From the NCBI GenBank assembly GCA_001724265.1, contig MEDY01000143.1, forward strand, positions 1 through 64,000: DNA of 64,000 bases, written 5' to 3'. Origin of the DNA: Rhizaria sp. SCN 62-66. Taxonomy: Eukaryota; Rhizaria, unplaced. A model generated the notes under the pieces. The model did not search any database. It was not told the origin of the DNA and saw only the letters and a program-made list of their open reading frames with translations. Within the stretch, counting starts at the first letter, position 1. Every line of letters starts with the position of its first letter. A program made the translations under genes and the position numbers. Shown here piece by piece: positions 63,301 to 64,000 of the stretch.

Positions 63301-64000
63301 CGACACGAACACTCTCAGCAGTCTTGCCGTTCGCCGCAGCATTCTCATCCCTAGTACTATCGTTGTTACTGTTGTTCGCGGTGTTGTTGATCGCGTTGCC
63401 CCCCGTCGAGCCGGTCAGCGTCGCGAGCGCCTGCGCCAGACTGAGGCTGACGCCGCTGTCACTAACCCCGCCCGCGGCCAGGGTGGGCGTCGCGCCGCCC
63501 GCGCCCTGGACGTCGCGGCGGCGGCAGCTCACGCGCGGGGTCCCTGGTAGAGGCAGCGGCAGCGGGGGCAGCACCATCACCTGCGACTGCGAATGCGTTT
63601 GAGAACTGTCGGTGTTGGTCGCACTGTTGCTGTTATTATGGATGTTGTGAGACGTAAAAGCGGGAGGGTTCAGGGTGCCGCTGAAGGAGAACGAGTCAGC
63701 GTCAACGACCCCACCGGTGTAAGCACCCTGTGCGGAGGCACTTACATTTCTGGGCTGAGCGGCCGAGGCGTCGCCGATGAGGTCGCCGTCCCGGTCGCTC
63801 ACACTGCCATCGCCAATAGAGTTCGCGCTCAGGCTAGCGCCCGCGTTATTGCTGTTGTTGTTGTTGCTGTGGATGATAGAGCGGCGTTGCAGTAACACAG
63901 ACGAGCCAGAGCTGCTATCGCCGACACTGTAGAAGCTGCCACTTGCACTCGCGCAAACGTTGCCAGTCGCATTAGAGCTAGAGCTAGAGCTTGGGGTAGC
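54359..64000 (-). CDS. Giant unrecognised protein, 5' end outside the window
   Basis: The frame is open from the right edge of the window to TAA at 54359-54361, more than 3,100 residues, so the start codon lies beyond 64000. One intron is inferred at 59710-59612 (99 bases, GTACGT...TTCAG). It is a multiple of three without stops, so the unspliced frame also stays open. Its translation, rich in aromatic and His residues (HFHFLVHSSPQFYMQYLTHI), is quite unlike the flanks, which join as EWASTE/DDVDMAIIADH. Most of the protein is Ala/Ser/Asn/Gly-rich. Less biased islands are VVVWDLPAWCVERVRCRRYR, a Gln/Glu coiled coil (QQQERLQRTLELQQQQRERD), FEPFVFELPPRPRKPRPAHY, FIATPVRVAQRIGWTGALPV and a C-terminal block ending VLAQVIEYLKETGRW. 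These islands look like a dispersed conserved protein, but I cannot name it. Confidence 0.72.
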   Translation of the reverse strand, partial: ATPSSSSSSNATGNVCASASGSFYSVGDSSSGSSVLLQRRSIIHSNNNNSNNAGASLSANSIGDGSVSDRDGDLIGDASAAQPRNVSASAQGAYTGGVVDADSFSFSGTLNPPAFTSHNIHNNSNSATNTDSSQTHSQSQVMVLPPLPLPLPGTPRVSCRRRDVQGAGGATPTLAAGGVSDSGVSLSLAQALATLTGSTGGNAINNTANNSNNDSTRDENAAANGKTAESVRVGVADGAVDRRLDFEARPDFDHRLDLSLDDSYATTPNNSNNNNNNSDNADSAANTPNAAAADSDFTASQAPLQQQQQQHQQQQLRQPLALLRLPAAQYAQSLSALVTTLASAQADGRGVVVWDLPAWCVERVRCRRYRQQLRQWLLSESSAAAAGGSSPSSDPADSSASAGAVGGESEGIPLGLGKLSRLLTVGAAGGDSKSKTDATVVAAMAASAAAAAAAAEAAAGAGRRTLAALSVLTLLDGYLDGKATELAAGTEDAVLSAVKEQQQERLQRTLELQQQQRERDLEQEQDQQRQRQREMTPEQEEEYLEQQHEALVAARSKCFSEHQAKSKGLRKRVRLAMRRAMTLVSTKQSTYIAPSSTAMTSALTQQKPRGTYNGGHSKGVTYTTAVRGIDSPQEAAIVIAAAISALASDNDNNSNNNNNNSNANANASASPAGVSPILVGSDIVAAALMSAAESETAVTNTLYASVAAVEFDPLLNYMLRLESVRGDSTSTGHGDAQAQSLSLAQAQSLARSRAKRQSQLKGRSLEQCGSESESESESDSTDGEQDNNDESDNDDDDDDDRGSDSETTDFNSSDSDSDSNNKNDNNNIINNSENDSASDSETDPQSNRARPVSRRSKRHSSSSRRPGKPSGVSQRDVALLANWRLALSSVGVPLPATPAALLALLKSNSNARVSSTASASASAGAATAVVARALARSSGSALTAGNGGLTSSGGGGLPSDHIPGIFVSPSASLNYSAPSDADYDDGFDECESETEDSNDPSNSAVDAEIDSFMSELTNTAFGTAASTSRFAANQCERKSDSELSPRNNNNNNNNGNLKSIKSSNAADDSIGSSSDSVTVLPPGFVPLSSTRAAAAPGSTVLNPFLTRALRSQALQSTLQQQHTVGALSARSDGVLTQQVTVGRSILPTLPLDVLPLLRLAQGFVDPYALDLTENCSDPALSTAYAKTLASLPQSKGSGTDSVDTVAAAFGDVSVQGTYIVPHSLLGLLPQPNCPKSCNDEDDDDTAAATAAAAAAAATAATGAGAGTGALPPFFTVNNNNNNNNSNSNSNGGSGGAKSASAQTMHSATVTALANTSVAHSVVAETAYNDAQTLPLFSLSNTKDGGDNPARPNLSSAPAARLDLDSARRAQALRLYASSLLKVAHVAEACTATGASAVPVLPKAVLALTNNNGNNSSNTAAGSSQEWASTEVRFHFHFLVHSSPQFYMQYLTHIPLCSFFCAFQDDVDMAIIADHLQTLTATNPLATATTLSHNSKTTTDGGIDDRSGSAAALAAAATAVTVPSHALTGSSVTIVTGLDRRPAQPHPSLSPLACENAARALALAVAASCRGALRGRVFAAAASFEAARLKYAAAREVYSAALKARKTAQKEHYNRMVSGGASNVHDAKTAGANAAAAAAAAAAPAASVNATGSVRVSGSVVVSVSDSESDGDDAGDAANGRVGCASPTFGDTDSFSHGHAHAPKRTNTNNINNNNNSNTDAHSSKSNLTSISISSNSDATGTAGDSGEKPFEPFVFELPPRPRKPRPAHYLLAALQDCPTARAALTAIASANTHAPGQSAYRAVHCSEAGAADADGDAIAGMAAAAAAAAVAAAIAAVTAGNPAASNTITGFGPALSSNGSSGCGNGSGCGVSDNGAYSGASHLYTPQFIVPLSQTAVECDELLYAVSNILTPTPATVTANTAAAAASASASASAKGGKAAASKGDMSLLESDGDSDDDNEEEGNAGSKSDRENNSTKNSSSSLVAVHNSSGNVSLLRPHASRPDSRLSRFALPYSPGDAGTTTLFLAPYTVSSSKNGSYIDGASSKSGGNVVWGLTPYIPAAYTNFPQIKYSIKSQSTSSNKSKTSTSRSHAKSKFNSKYPLSRSQLPLLNPVTTVALPAFAALTWLHASVLPATHKQARHIARTARTRAAHGHPQQQQQQMLQQQQQQQQGPSPIALLALAAVTRGTGAGARTASNSNISGSSSYGGILPPGWVALAAPAPAAAAAALSLGPSPSPNSSNGTDAGALAAAYARACARHAALKRAAAAGKARLRAAAAAATTAAGRARRRAARAHAHAQSLARTYKQLQAEQEQEQEQQQHGGDGGMQKQLELREFATLVAAATTAASAAFVAAAAATAAAASAAAAAAAPLPSLPQPPRPTAFYLSLTRRTLATAAAGLCNDGYASVFGPLALTSDPYQAMAAALLAKPGDSFSGLTAASGQQTAPGGLNSVSLAAGWRLVQEADALAAAYAAGGDDAAALRAITTITATPPHADASADVAAGANYAVAGGSGGVRGVMRGIDGGDPVGIDLDLARAYLSAGASPLQQSGGVSTSGAAAVNTNVSVGVGGACPPSAASLVLPLHLQQQYLHYASQPPSHALSLLQVLQTPSKSVHSSTAANSRSSQSSFTAADIAATGGSSSANSSNDFFGTALRLNCPPTPSTAARTLALLSSTASLATANNSNGNNGNNGNFPTPTASASGTAANSAIELSLPPMRLAPLFPRSRCPPVLLARAFIATPVRVAQRIGWTGALPVLRPHPLSAPVERAVVAALYAALAGPVPGSTATNSPVAHTHSGYGDGDGGEDASGGSGGIASLSMREELAQGMSDLFCGSPFVYYSLLSLHLAVPTADAAVVTAPTLVPSSSAAGNSSGNGNGSGSNSVVVTNNAASGAGAASSHGNTVVGAPGTVSVSSATTVACSAAPAATVSSLHYYQALHCAARGGLTSAPGGLTYGAAMAASLLWSALPMTRNIPTPSPFPTYNTSNSNGPNAKTNAHGVTVFGPGPHSGLFTPYDSSAVLSSVAEQLVVLAQTRLHGAATAAAATLGCPLGGGASASSGYRPRPGYEMRNSDRHLSKEVALLGAFGETVLWSPDADGANAGSTPGGDGGGDGASGSGGGNDQRPRLLRCPLVTAARLLSLGLGFEILDRPQPAAYSQLYASVLLRARRRSKIGDRTASAVAQGMDDSGAVLVACPPVLAQVIEYLKETGRW
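63973..63990. repeat. AGAGCT serine-coding hexamer repeat
   Basis: Three tandem AGAGCT-type units at the window edge encode poly-serine on the minus strand. They belong to the same repeat type as 16533-16590 and 33131-33231. Confidence 0.6.

Overview
This is nuclear DNA from a eukaryotic microbe (a protist) that I cannot place in a lineage. Evidence: spliceosomal introns, well-separated monocistronic genes on both strands, GC-rich coding regions set in AT-rich spacers, a mitochondrial enzyme with a targeting peptide, and eukaryote-only families (PTEN, FAN1, DNAJC8, probable NPR3 of GATOR1). No prokaryotic features, tRNA genes or CRISPR arrays were found.

Layout: Kv-channel beta subunit/aldo-keto reductase (+, 412-2206, five exons); a degenerate LSU rRNA fragment (3135-3300) at the 3' end of a nucleotidyltransferase of the non-canonical poly(A)/uridylyl polymerase family (-, 3277-5472); a giant FAN1 nuclease gene (-, 7221-20168); an unrecognised low-complexity acidic protein (+, 21377-26305); a PH-PTEN lipid phosphatase (-, 26825-30484) divergent from a giant probable NPR3 (+, 31911-41168); branched-chain 2-oxoacid dehydrogenase E1 alpha (+, 42167-43498); spliceosomal J-protein DNAJC8/SPF31 (-, 44398-46183, four exons); a small coiled-coil protein (+, 46589-46997, two exons); a helical-repeat-like protein (-, 47401-50022); a multi-pass membrane protein (+, 50431-53331); and a giant unrecognised protein that runs off the right edge (-, 54359-64000).

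The main discovery is that UAG appears to be a sense codon here. FAN1 is one gene only if three in-frame TAG codons are read through (16086, 13926, 12663), since its N-terminal, middle and C-terminal nuclease parts lie in one frame with no internal TAA or TGA. The helical-repeat gene needs one more TAG (49627). All 12 gene ends in the window use TAA (8) or TGA (4), none TAG. The amino acid cannot be fixed from this window.

A second peculiarity is splicing. Nine of ten inferred introns begin GTACG and the tenth GTGCG, while consensus-like GTAAGT hexamers sit unspliced inside long reading frames. Several proteins (FAN1 about 4,315 aa, NPR3 3,085 aa, PTEN 1,140 aa) are swollen by Ala/Ser/Asn/Thr-rich insertions, one of which separates the two halves of the FAN1 catalytic core. 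Short DNA words (GTGACCGTGAGC, TGTAAGTAC) recur on both strands and in several reading frames.

Functionally the genes are a mixed set: DNA repair (FAN1), RNA processing (DNAJC8, nucleotidyltransferase), mitochondrial amino-acid catabolism, and a divergent pair of nutrient/phosphoinositide regulators (PTEN and NPR3).
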